From Eisenbergiella tayi (GTDB lineage Bacteria > Bacillota > Clostridia > Lachnospirales > Lachnospiraceae), in assembly GCF_001881565.1 (NCBI RefSeq), contig NZ_MPDJ01000005.1, positions 358,284 through 422,283 on the forward strand: 64,000 nt of DNA, given 5' to 3'. The translations under genes were made by a program, and so were the position numbers. Shown here one piece after another: positions 44,398-52,434 of this stretch. The notes below the pieces were generated by a model. That model was not told the DNA's origin, did not search any database, and worked only from the letters and a program-made list of their open reading frames with translations. Every line of letters starts with the position of its first letter. Positions within the stretch are counted from its first letter, which is position 1.

Positions 44398-45747
44398 TTA
44401 GTATAAAGCGTCCATTGCTGCAGCGAAATCTTCGCCGGTAGCATATTTGCCTTCAAACAGTCCGATGATGATATCCTTGAAGTTAGCCTTCAGGTCTGCA
44501 TTTTCATTCAGTCCCATGTTCCATGTAAGCGGGCTGTCGGTAGCCTGAAGAGCTTCGATAGTACCGTTCATGATAGCGGGAGCTGTATTTCTGGGATCCG
44601 CAGGAATCTGGGAAGCTGCATCAGCCATCTTCTGGTCAAATTCGCCGGATGTTAAGAGCATAAGGAAATCGAAAGCTGCCTGAGGGTTCTCGCTGTAAGA
44701 GGAGATTGCCAGAGAGTTAGCGCCTGCATAAGCGTTGGAAGGATCCGCACCGCCTTCTACTGCAGGATAGTTAAACATTCCCCAGTTAACCTCAGTACCG
44801 CTGTTGTTGTTAACTTCTGCTGCTACATAGTTAGCACATACAACCATTGCAACCTTGCCTGTAAGACCGATCTTGTTCTGGCTGGAAGGATATTCATCCG
44901 GAGCGCCGTCTGCAAGATATCCTGCTTTTACAAAGTCAATAATCTGCTGAGCTGCTTCTGCAACGCCTTTGTTCTCGCCCCATCCGCCGTTAAGAGCCAG
45001 GTCTGTAATCGCATCCTGTCCGATAACTCTGTCAAGGTGATAACCGAAGGTAAAGTCTGCATATGCGCTGTCAAGAGCCAGCGGCTGATATCCTTTGTCT
45101 ACCATAGCCTGGCATGCGGTAAGGAATTCATCCCATGTTGCAGGTACGCTGGTGATTCCGCAGTCATCAAAGATGTCTTTGTTGTAGAATACACCGCCAA
45201 CCTGAGGCTGTTCGGTTACACAGCAGAGGAAGCCTGCCCATTCGGTAGCTACATCGTTGAAGCACTTGAAGCTCTGTGCATCGTAGTTGGCTGCTTTAGC
45301 CATTTCTGTTAAATCGTAGCAGTAATTTACATATGTTTTTGCGATTCTGGAGTAGTCATCTTCAAAGATGTCTATTTTTTCTCCGGATTCCAGGGCTGTT
45401 GCGATGATAGTATTGATATCACGTCCCTTCCATTCGATATTCACGGTAGCGCCTGTCTGCTCTTTAAAAGCATCGGCAGCTTCCTGAATTACTTTTCCCT
45501 GAGGCTCTGTGGAGTTCCACATGGACCAGAAGGTTAACGTTACGTCGCTGTAATCAGCAGCGCCGGCATCTGCCGTGGTTTCCGCTGTTGTATCAGCAGG
45601 TGTTTCTTCCTTTGCTTCTTCTGTTGCTGCAGGCGCCGCCGGCTCGGCCGGAGTGCTTTCAGCAGGTTTGCTGCTGTTGCCGCAGCCTGCAAGCAGGCTT
45701 GCTGCCATTACAGCTGTTAATAACACACTGACAATCTTCTTTTTCAT
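44398..45747 (-). CDS. Solute-binding lipoprotein of the galacto-/lacto-N-biose importer
   Basis: Lipoprotein of 449 aa with lipobox (MAASLLAGC) and a Pro/Ala/Glu/Thr-rich linker. A family 1 binding fold follows (VTLFTFWSMWNS-like start after the linker, VPATWDEFLTACQAMVDKG). Aromatic residues suited to sugar stacking are frequent. Substrate by context: galacto-N-biose / lacto-N-biose. AAAGGAGG precedes the ATG. It is the first and presumably most highly expressed gene of the operon. Confidence 0.9.
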   Translation of the reverse strand: MKKKIVSVLLTAVMAASLLAGCGNSSKPAESTPAEPAAPAATEEAKEETPADTTAETTADAGAADYSDVTLTFWSMWNSTEPQGKVIQEAADAFKEQTGATVNIEWKGRDINTIIATALESGEKIDIFEDDYSRIAKTYVNYCYDLTEMAKAANYDAQSFKCFNDVATEWAGFLCCVTEQPQVGGVFYNKDIFDDCGITSVPATWDEFLTACQAMVDKGYQPLALDSAYADFTFGYHLDRVIGQDAITDLALNGGWGENKGVAEAAQQIIDFVKAGYLADGAPDEYPSSQNKIGLTGKVAMVVCANYVAAEVNNNSGTEVNWGMFNYPAVEGGADPSNAYAGANSLAISSYSENPQAAFDFLMLLTSGEFDQKMADAASQIPADPRNTAPAIMNGTIEALQATDSPLTWNMGLNENADLKANFKDIIIGLFEGKYATGEDFAAAMDALY

Positions 45748-45797
45748 TTTTTTCCTCCTTTAGTTTGAACATTTCCGTATTGCTTTTTGATACTATC

Positions 45798-45832
45798 AGT
45801 ATATCCTCTATAAGATATCCATACAATCCATA
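45798..45832 (-). promoter_or_regulatory. Promoter of the GNB/LNB importer operon with ATCCATA direct repeats
   Basis: On the minus strand TTGTAT (45821-45826), a 17-base spacer and TATACT (45798-45803). Two copies of ATCCATA on the plus strand (45817-45823 and 45826-45832), 9 bp apart, overlap the -35. They could be binding half-sites for the divergently encoded AraC protein. Confidence 0.6.
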
Positions 45833-45981
45833 TCTTGCTTCATTTTTTATAAATCTTGCTTTTTACCCCATCATTTGATAAAATACTTTTAGTAACTTAC
45901 GTGCATCAAAAGAAATAATCGAATATTTTTTACAACAATGTGCTTAATTTGCCAATTTCAATTTTTGTCGTTTTTGTATTT

Positions 45982-46024
45982 TTGCACATCTTTTTTGTAC
46001 AAATGCCCGGCTTTCTTGCACATC
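45982..46024. promoter_or_regulatory. Two TTGCACATC repeats upstream of the AraC gene
   Basis: TTGCACATC occurs at 45982-45990 and 46016-46024, 34 bp apart, in the 319-bp AT-rich gap between the importer operon and the AraC gene. The same TGCACA core is repeated five times upstream of the AraC gene at 60449. Confidence 0.45.
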
Positions 46025-46066
46025 CGCTTTTACGCAACGCAGTATTTCTAAAAAAGGAGGCTTTTT

Positions 46067-46894
46067 ATGCCTATTTCAAGATATTCGATGGAGAATGATA
46101 ACATCAATCCCATCAATGCCAAGCTGCTGTATGTGACCCATTCCGTATATGAGAATGACTGGCCCAGCCTTCCTCATACCCATTACTTTACGGAGCTGTG
46201 CTATATCAAAAGGGGAAAAGGCAATTATCTGATAGAGGATCAGATTTATCCTGTGAAGGAGGATGACTTTATTATTATAAACTCCAATATTACACATACG
46301 GAGCGTTCGGTGGGGGATATTCCCCTGGAATACATAATCCTGGGGGTTGAAGGGCTTAATTTTTCCTTTGAAGGAGATCATGAGCATATCATTTTCAGCT
46401 GCAGGAATGATCATGCCAGGTTCATGTACCATATGAACGGGCTGCTCACTGAAATGGAGGAAAAGAAACCCAACTATGAGCTGGTATGCCAGGATATGCT
46501 GGAAATACTGATTGTCAATCTGATACGGCGGGCACATTTCGACTTCGAGTCTGTTTCCTCCGTCAAATCCAGCCGGGAATGTATCAAGCTGAAGCAGTAT
46601 ATTGAGATGAACTATCCTCAGGATATCACGCTGGACACTCTTGCCGAGGTATCTCATCTGAACAAATATTATATGGTGCATGCCTTTACCAGGCAGTTCG
46701 GCTGTTCGCCTATCAATTATTTATGCGAGGTAAGAATAAAGGCCAGCAAGGAGCTGCTGGCCACAACGGATTACAGTATTACGGAGGTCGCCCAGTCCTC
46801 GGGCTTTTCCTCTCAAAGCTATTTTGCACAGTGCTTCCTGAAGCACTGCCGGATGACTGCCAGCGCTTACCGGAAGGCCTGCCGCAGTGAATAA
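46067..46894 (+). CDS. AraC-family regulator of the GNB/LNB locus
   Basis: Regulator of 275 aa. The sensing domain has a cupin pattern (LPHTHYFTELCYIKRGKGNY, VKEDDFIIINSNITHTE). The HTH domain is at about 165-272 (LDTLAEVSHLNKYYMVHAF, ITEVAQSSGFSSQSYFAQCF). AAGGAGG lies 6 bp before the ATG. It is divergent from the solute-binding protein gene, so control of the importer and phosphorylase is likely. Its 3' end lies only 7 bp from the end of the convergent DUF1848 gene, with no terminator between. Confidence 0.92.
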   Translation: MPISRYSMENDNINPINAKLLYVTHSVYENDWPSLPHTHYFTELCYIKRGKGNYLIEDQIYPVKEDDFIIINSNITHTERSVGDIPLEYIILGVEGLNFSFEGDHEHIIFSCRNDHARFMYHMNGLLTEMEEKKPNYELVCQDMLEILIVNLIRRAHFDFESVSSVKSSRECIKLKQYIEMNYPQDITLDTLAEVSHLNKYYMVHAFTRQFGCSPINYLCEVRIKASKELLATTDYSITEVAQSSGFSSQSYFAQCFLKHCRMTASAYRKACRSE

Positions 46895-46901
46895 CGGATA
46901 T

Positions 46902-47888
46902 TTACAGCGGCAGTTCATACTGTCCTTCCAGGCAGGATGCGGTCTTGCGCACGGTCACTTTTTCCCCGTCCCGGACACTGCCCACAAGCAGCTCGCCCTG
47001 CCTGTCCGCTTTACGCAGGTTTTCCTCCAGGGATTTGGGGGAATGATTGGCATAGCAGTAAATACAGCCGTTGCGGCAGGTATTATAGGCGCCGATATCT
47101 ATGCTTTCATAGCAGCCGCAGCCCTTTCGCTGCCCCTTATCCGGTTTCAGTTTGAGTTTTCCGCCTGTGATATCCTCGATTACCGCCTTGTCAATGCAGG
47201 AAGCCCTGCCCACGCCGAACGGAGTCAGATCCTTCCCTTCACAGCAGGCGTTAACGGAAAGCCCCCGGGCGGATGCCGTATGGGAGAAAAAGGCCGCCAG
47301 TTCTTCCATCTCTTCTTCCGTCACCGGACGCAGCTGCTTTTCCGCCCGGGATCGCAGCGCCTCTTCCTCCTCTTTCTCATATGCCGGAGTCTTTTCCCTG
47401 CCAAGCTTCGTATACATATCCACAAAGCTTATCGTAATGCTTCGCATGCAGCCCTGAAGTTCCCTGCAAAGACGTTCAAACTCCTTTTTATGATAGTTCA
47501 GATCCAGAACTTCATTCACCACCACAGGATCATAACGCCAGATTATGCGCTCACTGCCAACCCTTCGCGCCAGTTCCCGGAAACAGTCCTCGATTTCTTT
47601 TTTATCACGCAGTCCGGGTTCCAGATTTTTTCCGTACGGAGTCAGGGTAAACTGAAAATAATACCGGTATCCCATGGCATCGAGTTCCTTCAGATAAGAC
47701 ATGAGAGGCGCAGGATCCTTGCTCCAGAACACAATACAGTCCACCACGTCAGGCGTGAGGGCTATCCGGCCAAGCTGCCCCGGGTTCATGGGATTTCTTA
47801 CCACCGCATATCCCGCGCGGATACGGTTCATGAACCATTCGCTGTGCCGGCACGGTATATCGGTGCGTCTGGATACGGATAAAATCAT
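46902..47888 (-). CDS. DUF1848 family protein with C-terminal iron-sulfur-type cysteine cluster
   Basis: Cytosolic protein of 328 aa of the DUF1848 family, whose function is unknown. It starts MILSVSRRTDIPCRHSEWF and shares the VVDCIVFWSKDPAPL and YYFQFTLTPYGKNLEP segments with radical-SAM-like TIM barrels. The Cys-rich end (GCGCYESIDIGAYNTCRNGC followed by IYCYANH) could bind an Fe-S cluster. Its ATG overlaps the murF stop by 4 bp, so it is translationally coupled to cell-wall genes. That placement does not by itself show a cell-wall role. Confidence 0.85.
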   Translation of the reverse strand: MILSVSRRTDIPCRHSEWFMNRIRAGYAVVRNPMNPGQLGRIALTPDVVDCIVFWSKDPAPLMSYLKELDAMGYRYYFQFTLTPYGKNLEPGLRDKKEIEDCFRELARRVGSERIIWRYDPVVVNEVLDLNYHKKEFERLCRELQGCMRSITISFVDMYTKLGREKTPAYEKEEEEALRSRAEKQLRPVTEEEMEELAAFFSHTASARGLSVNACCEGKDLTPFGVGRASCIDKAVIEDITGGKLKLKPDKGQRKGCGCYESIDIGAYNTCRNGCIYCYANHSPKSLEENLRKADRQGELLVGSVRDGEKVTVRKTASCLEGQYELPL

Positions 47889-49312
47889 GACAGCTGTTCC
47901 ACCACCTTCTCAAATCCCATGCCATGGGAGGCTTTGATCAGTATCGTATCTCCGGGCTTCAGAATTTGGTTTATCCCTTCTAACAGGCTTTCCCGGTCTT
48001 CAAAATAGAAGATTTCCGCAGCAGGGCCGTCTTTCCTTTCCCCGGCTGCTTCCCTGGCTCCCTCATAGATACAGCGTGCCAGCTTTCCCGCGCAGATAAT
48101 GCATTCCACACCTTTGTCCGCCGCATATTTTCCTACGCGGGCATGCATTTCCTTTTCCTGTTCTCCCAGTTCAAACATATCGCCCATAACGGCTACCCTG
48201 CGGCCATCCGCCTGGAGCAGCAGATCAATGGCGGCCTCCATGGAAACAGGATTGGCGTTATAACAGTCGTCTATCAGGACTTTATCCGGCAGCTTCACAA
48301 TATGGCTGCGCCCGCTGACGCTTTCCACCGCCGCGATGCCATCCCGGATTTCCTCCGGGGTCAGTCCCAGCAGCTGCCCCGCCGCCGCTGCGGCCAGCGC
48401 ATTATATACCATATGTTCTCCCGGCAGAGGGATCTGAACGGCAAAGCTCTCACCATTTCCGTGGATGACGGCTTCACTTCCGAATAATCCCTTTCCTTTT
48501 ATGTCCGCGGCATATACCCGGCATTGCTCCGACAGCCCGAAGGTCACCGGTTTCTTCCCCTTTACTTCCTTAATGGAAGCAAGCATGTCATCATCACCGT
48601 TTATGCAGACGCTGCCGTCCTCTTTCATAAAGTCAAACATCTCGGATTTCGCCTTCAGGATCCCTTCTCTGCTGCCCAGGAATTCCAGATGGCATTGGCC
48701 GATATTTGTCATAATACAGATATCCGGGCGGGCGATACGGCTGAGATTATGCATTTCCCCGAAATGGTTGATACCCATTTCCAGCACGGCTACCTCCGTA
48801 TCTTCCGGCATGGACAGCACGGTAAGAGGTACTCCCACTTCATTATTATAGTTGCCCAGGGTTTTGTGCACCTTATATTTCATGGAGAGCACGGCGGCAA
48901 CGAATTCCTTCGTGCTGGTCTTTCCGACGCTTCCGGTAATTCCCACCACTTTGACAGGCAGCTGCTGCCGATAGAATTCCCCGATCTGTTTCAGGGCCTC
49001 AAAGCTGTCCTCCACGACGATACAGGGACCGGGTAAACTTTCCGGCTCCTTTTCACATACAACGCCCAGGGCGCCTTTGGCAAAAACATCGGGGATAAAC
49101 TGGTGTCCGTCCACCCGTTCCCCTTTTGTGGCTACGAAAATGAAATTTTCTCCGGCCTTCCGGGAATCAATAACAACACCTGCAGCCTCCGCATGTTCGG
49201 TTTCCTTCCGGGAATTCTCCGCGGGGTATAAAAGCCTTCCGTTACAGGCTCGGGCTATATTGGTTAAGGTCATATTTTTCATATTTTCTCCCATCCGCTC
49301 CGCAGGTTTCAT
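47885..49312 (-). CDS. murF: UDP-N-acetylmuramoyl-tripeptide--D-alanyl-D-alanine ligase
   Basis: Adds D-Ala-D-Ala to the UDP-MurNAc tripeptide; cytosolic, 475 aa. It has the Mur ligase N-domain, the ATP loop GITGSVGKTSTKEFV near residue 110, the central MGINHFGEMHNLSRIARPD motif, and the C-domain with DDCYNANPVSMEAAIDLL. The ATG at 49312 overlaps the ddl stop as ATGA and has GGAAGG upstream. The inner ATG at 49282 is a fair alternative. The order ddl-murF joins the two steps of D-Ala-D-Ala addition. Confidence 0.95.
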   Translation of the reverse strand: MKPAERMGENMKNMTLTNIARACNGRLLYPAENSRKETEHAEAAGVVIDSRKAGENFIFVATKGERVDGHQFIPDVFAKGALGVVCEKEPESLPGPCIVVEDSFEALKQIGEFYRQQLPVKVVGITGSVGKTSTKEFVAAVLSMKYKVHKTLGNYNNEVGVPLTVLSMPEDTEVAVLEMGINHFGEMHNLSRIARPDICIMTNIGQCHLEFLGSREGILKAKSEMFDFMKEDGSVCINGDDDMLASIKEVKGKKPVTFGLSEQCRVYAADIKGKGLFGSEAVIHGNGESFAVQIPLPGEHMVYNALAAAAAGQLLGLTPEEIRDGIAAVESVSGRSHIVKLPDKVLIDDCYNANPVSMEAAIDLLLQADGRRVAVMGDMFELGEQEKEMHARVGKYAADKGVECIICAGKLARCIYEGAREAAGERKDGPAAEIFYFEDRESLLEGINQILKPGDTILIKASHGMGFEKVVEQLS

Positions 49313-50340
49313 TCGCCTTCCTTCAGAGCCAGTTCCATGATCCATTCGCACAAATCTTCAAAGCTGACGCCCATAGCCTGCGCCTCCTGGGGAATCAGGG
49401 AGGTAGGGGTCATTCCGGGAAGGGTATTGGCCTCCAGGCAATAAAGCTTACCGTCACCGTCCATCATAAAATCCATGCGTGCATACTGCTTCAGCCGCAG
49501 CGCCGCGAATACTTTTTCGGAAATCGCCTGCATTTCCTCCGCCTTTTCCTTCGGCAGATCGGCCGGGCAGGTTTCGATGGTGCTTCCCGCCTGGTATTTA
49601 TTTTTATAATCATAAAATCCGGTGAGCGGGGCGATTTCAATGACAGGCAGAGCCTTTCCGTCAATGACCGCACAGGAAAATTCCCTTCCCTGGATGTATT
49701 GCTCGATTACCGCTTCTTCATCATATCGAAAGGCCTCCTCAAGAGCCGCCTGGTATTCCTTTTCATCATGGGCGATACATACGCCTACGCTGGAGCCACC
49801 TCTGCAGGCCTTTACCACGCAGGGGAAGGGTACTCTCTGTGTGCTTTCCTCTCCTTTTTTGAGATGGATTCCTGCCGGAGTCGGAATGGAGTGAAAGGCG
49901 AACAGTTCCTTTGCGAGGCTTTTATCCATGGCCAGTGCGGAACTGACATAATCCGTGCCGGTATACCGGATTCCCAGCAGGTCAAAGGCCGCCTGCACCT
50001 TGCCGTTTTCTCCGTCTTCTCCATGCAGCCCCAGAAAGACCACATCAGCCATCTGGCAGACAGGGATGACGCCCGGGCCGAAAAAGCTTTTTCCGCCGTC
50101 TTTACGCAGCGCTTTAATGCTGGAAATGTCGGGATTGCTCTCCGTGATTCCTCCGATGTTTTCCGTCCAGTTGATATTCTTTTCAAAAATATCCTCATAG
50201 TCCCCTTCATATCCTAAATAGACATCCAGAAGAATGGCCTGGTGTCCTTTTTTCTTCAGCGCTTCATAAATCATCCGGCTGGAGCTGAGGGAAACGTCCC
50301 TTTCTGTGCTGATTCCGCCGCCTAAAACTACGATTTTCAT
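49309..50340 (-). CDS. ddl: D-alanine--D-alanine ligase
   Basis: Joins two D-alanines for peptidoglycan; cytosolic ATP-grasp enzyme of 343 aa. It has the N-terminal VVLGGGISTERDVSLSS loop, the LHGEDGENGKVQAAFDLLGI motif, ATP-binding VKACRGGSSVGV and the metal-binding ARMDFMMDGDGKLYCLEANT. The residue in the vancomycin-related loop cannot be judged reliably by eye. GGAGG precedes the ATG. It is the first gene of ddl-murF-DUF1848. Confidence 0.95.
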   Translation of the reverse strand: MKIVVLGGGISTERDVSLSSSRMIYEALKKKGHQAILLDVYLGYEGDYEDIFEKNINWTENIGGITESNPDISSIKALRKDGGKSFFGPGVIPVCQMADVVFLGLHGEDGENGKVQAAFDLLGIRYTGTDYVSSALAMDKSLAKELFAFHSIPTPAGIHLKKGEESTQRVPFPCVVKACRGGSSVGVCIAHDEKEYQAALEEAFRYDEEAVIEQYIQGREFSCAVIDGKALPVIEIAPLTGFYDYKNKYQAGSTIETCPADLPKEKAEEMQAISEKVFAALRLKQYARMDFMMDGDGKLYCLEANTLPGMTPTSLIPQEAQAMGVSFEDLCEWIMELALKEGE

Positions 50341-50483
50341 GCATTTCCTCCATTTTGCTGTCCTGATGACAGATTTTCTTTTTGGGTGACAGTTCTGATG
50401 TCAGAGCCGTTACCTTTATTTACCATATTTTTTACCGTGCCTGTTTATGCAGGAACGGGGTGGATTTTTGCCTGTGCTTCTCA

Positions 50484-50511
50484 ATTGTAGCATATATGGG
50501 GGTATTGTAAA
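50484..50511 (-). promoter_or_regulatory. Probable promoter of the ddl operon
   Basis: On the minus strand TTTACA (50506-50511), a 16-base spacer and TACAAT (50484-50489). It lies between ddl and the giant inverted repeat D, whose left arm begins 46 bp further on. The leader of about 140 bp to ddl contains only short repeats (TGACAG twice). Confidence 0.55.
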
Positions 50512-50556
50512 ATGAAAAAAATGCTTCTTTTTTTGCGCTTTGTGCTGTGGGAGTAC

Positions 50557-51061
50557 GCCTCCCGCCTTGCACGCTTCCGTCTCTGTGCTGTTTCCTCCCG
50601 GCCCTCTTCCGCCTTCCGTCCCGCCGCAGGCCCTCTGTATGTACGGCGGCAGACAAAAAAAGGGGGTGTTCCTAACTGTTTTGTCCTTCTATTCCGCTGC
50701 CAACGCGGCTGAAACTCCTCCCTTCGGTCGTCAGACAGCGCCGCCAGCACAACATTGCATGGATATTGCAGTCATGAGTGCTTGATATTTCTGTCAGCGC
50801 AAGGCGGAGGAGGGAGGCGATGCGGTGGCATCGTTGACCGACGACAACGCAGTGCTGGCGGAAATAGCAAGTGCTCATGACTGTGATATCCATGCAATGT
50901 TGTGCTAAGGGCGGGCAGCGGAATAGAGGGACAAAGCAGTAAGAAACATCTCCCTTTTTTTGAGATGCCGCCGTACATACAGAGGGCCTGCGGCGGGACG
51001 GAAGGCGGAAGAGGGCCGGGAGGAAGCAGCACAGAATTCGGAAGCGTGCAAGGCGGGAGGC
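50557..51061. repeat. Giant inverted repeat D (family 1), 505 bp
   Basis: The outer arms (50557-50648 and 50969-51061) are almost identical when one is reversed, and are unique to this locus. The core (50649-50968) starts GCAGACAAAAAAAGGGG and ends as the complement of GCATCTCAAAAAAAGG. These are the same ends as repeat A at 14.3 kb, in the opposite orientation. The core shares TTCTATTCCGCTGCC, GCCAACGCGGCTGAA and CGCTGCCCGCCCTTAGC with A. It also holds an extra nested inverted pair (CAACATTGCATGGATAT on both sides). Several small open frames inside have no family resemblance and are by-products of the symmetry. It lies between the ddl promoter and the end of the amidohydrolase gene. Confidence 0.88.
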
Positions 51062-51095
51062 TGGGGGTATGTATAAGGGGTAAAAAAAGACGAGG

Positions 51096-51158
51096 ATAAT
51101 GAAGGAGCTTTGGCCTGTTGGAAGGGATGGGGGATAACAGGGAAAGGTCCTTCATTAT
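51096..51158. terminator. 63-bp hairpin after the amidohydrolase gene
   Basis: ATAATGAAGGA pairs with TCCTTCATTAT, with further pairing (CTTT, CTGTT) inward. On the minus strand it is followed by a C/T stretch ending in TTTTTTT. It is probably the terminator of the spoIID-spoIIQ-amidohydrolase unit. The plus strand here is extremely poor in C. Confidence 0.5.
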
Positions 51159-51227
51159 GAGGGAGGGGAGGGATGAGGGATTTATTTGAAGTCCTTTTTT
51201 AGGGATTGGAGAGTTAGGGGCTTGGGG

Positions 51228-52433
51228 TTAAAAGTTTTCGTCGCGGTAGGCTATGGTGCCGTTGATGATGGTGCACATGGTTTTGGTGAAGGTTTCCATG
51301 GGGTTGCCGGTGAAGATGGCTATGTCGGCATCTTTGCCGGGTTCGAGGCTGCCTACTCTGTCGTAGACGCGGCAGATGCGGGCGGGGTTGCAGGTGATGG
51401 CGCGGAGGCCTTCTTCCATGGGGAGGCCGGATTTAACGGCCAGGCCGGCGCAGAGGGGGAGGGATTGGATGAGGGTGACGGGGTGGTCTGTGGTGATGGC
51501 TACCAGGACTCCGGCCTGGTGGAGGACTGCGGCGGTTTTGAAGGCCATGTTCTGGACTTCTATTTTGCTGCGGCTGGAGAGGTCGGGGCCTACTATGGCG
51601 GGAAATCCTTCTTTTGCGAGTTCTTCGGCGATGAGGTGGCCTTCGCTGCAGTGGTCGAGGGTCATGGAGAGGCCGAATTCTTTGGCTATCCTTATGGCTG
51701 TGAAGATGTCGTCGGCCCGGTGTACGTGGGCTTTGAGGGGGATTTTGCCTTCGAGTACGGGGAGCCAGGGTTCCATGCGGAAATCGGGTTCAAAGGTGGA
51801 ATCGGGGGATGATGGGGATTTTCCCTGATTCTTTTTTTGCCAGGCTTGTTTTTTCTTTTGGTACTCTCTGGCTTTGAAGAGTTCTTCGCGGAGCAAGCCG
51901 GCTATGGCCATCCGGGTGACGGGAGATTTTTGCTGGTCCATGAAGTTTACTTTGGGGTTTTCTCCGAAGGCTATTTTCATGGCGGCGGGTTCTTTGACGA
52001 TTAAGTCGTCTATGCGGCGGCCTTTGGTTTTGAGGAAAACGAATTGTCCGCCTACTACGTTGGAGCTTCCGGGGCCTGCCATGATGGAGGTGATTCCGGC
52101 GCGGACGGCGTCGTCAAAGGCTGCGTCCATGGTGTTTATGGCATCGAGGGCTCTCAGCCATGGGGTGACGGGGGATACGTTTTCATTGCAGTCGTCTCCT
52201 TCCATGCCTTTTTTTTCTTCGGTGATTCCTACGTGGCAGTGGGCTTCGATTAAGCCGGGCATGACCAGGCATCCGGAGGCATCGATAATTTCGGTATCTT
52301 TGTCCTCCGGTATTTCTATCTGGTCTGCGACTGCGGTGATTCTGCCGTTTTCTGTGAGTACGCATCCTTTTGGCAGGACTTTTCCTGCCATGGTCAGAAT
52401 GCGTCCGTTTGTGATCAGAAGCTTTTTACACAT
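51228..52433 (-). CDS. Amidohydrolase-family metal-dependent hydrolase
   Basis: Enzyme of 401 aa of the amidohydrolase superfamily (imidazolonepropionase-like branch), cytosolic. Metal ligands: EAHCHVGI near residue 65, HVHRADD near 232, LDHCSEGH near 256, and the catalytic Asp in ITTDHPVT near 315. The substrate is unknown. Its ATG lies one base after the spoIIQ-like stop, so translation is coupled to a sporulation gene. Codons end in A or C far more than in neighbouring minus-strand genes, giving a plus strand with about two thirds G+T. This is an unusual composition that begins right beside giant repeat D. Confidence 0.88.
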   Translation of the reverse strand: MCKKLLITNGRILTMAGKVLPKGCVLTENGRITAVADQIEIPEDKDTEIIDASGCLVMPGLIEAHCHVGITEEKKGMEGDDCNENVSPVTPWLRALDAINTMDAAFDDAVRAGITSIMAGPGSSNVVGGQFVFLKTKGRRIDDLIVKEPAAMKIAFGENPKVNFMDQQKSPVTRMAIAGLLREELFKAREYQKKKQAWQKKNQGKSPSSPDSTFEPDFRMEPWLPVLEGKIPLKAHVHRADDIFTAIRIAKEFGLSMTLDHCSEGHLIAEELAKEGFPAIVGPDLSSRSKIEVQNMAFKTAAVLHQAGVLVAITTDHPVTLIQSLPLCAGLAVKSGLPMEEGLRAITCNPARICRVYDRVGSLEPGKDADIAIFTGNPMETFTKTMCTIINGTIAYRDENF

Positions 52434-52434
52434 T

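Noticed and set aside
50432..51155. Several 65-130 codon frames inside and around giant repeat D
   Set aside because: They mirror each other across the palindrome and show no family features or ribosome sites, so they are by-products of the inverted repeat.
51186..51812. 208-codon plus-strand frame (Gly/Ala/Val-rich) opposite the amidohydrolase
   Set aside because: Its odd, protein-like look comes from the G+T-rich strand composition; the minus-strand gene has all metal-binding motifs.
51228..52433. Amidohydrolase gene as recent foreign DNA because of its codon use
   Set aside because: It is coupled to spoIIQ, and the same skew appears in the CorC-type gene on the other strand beside another hairpin, so a local strand effect explains it better than transfer.
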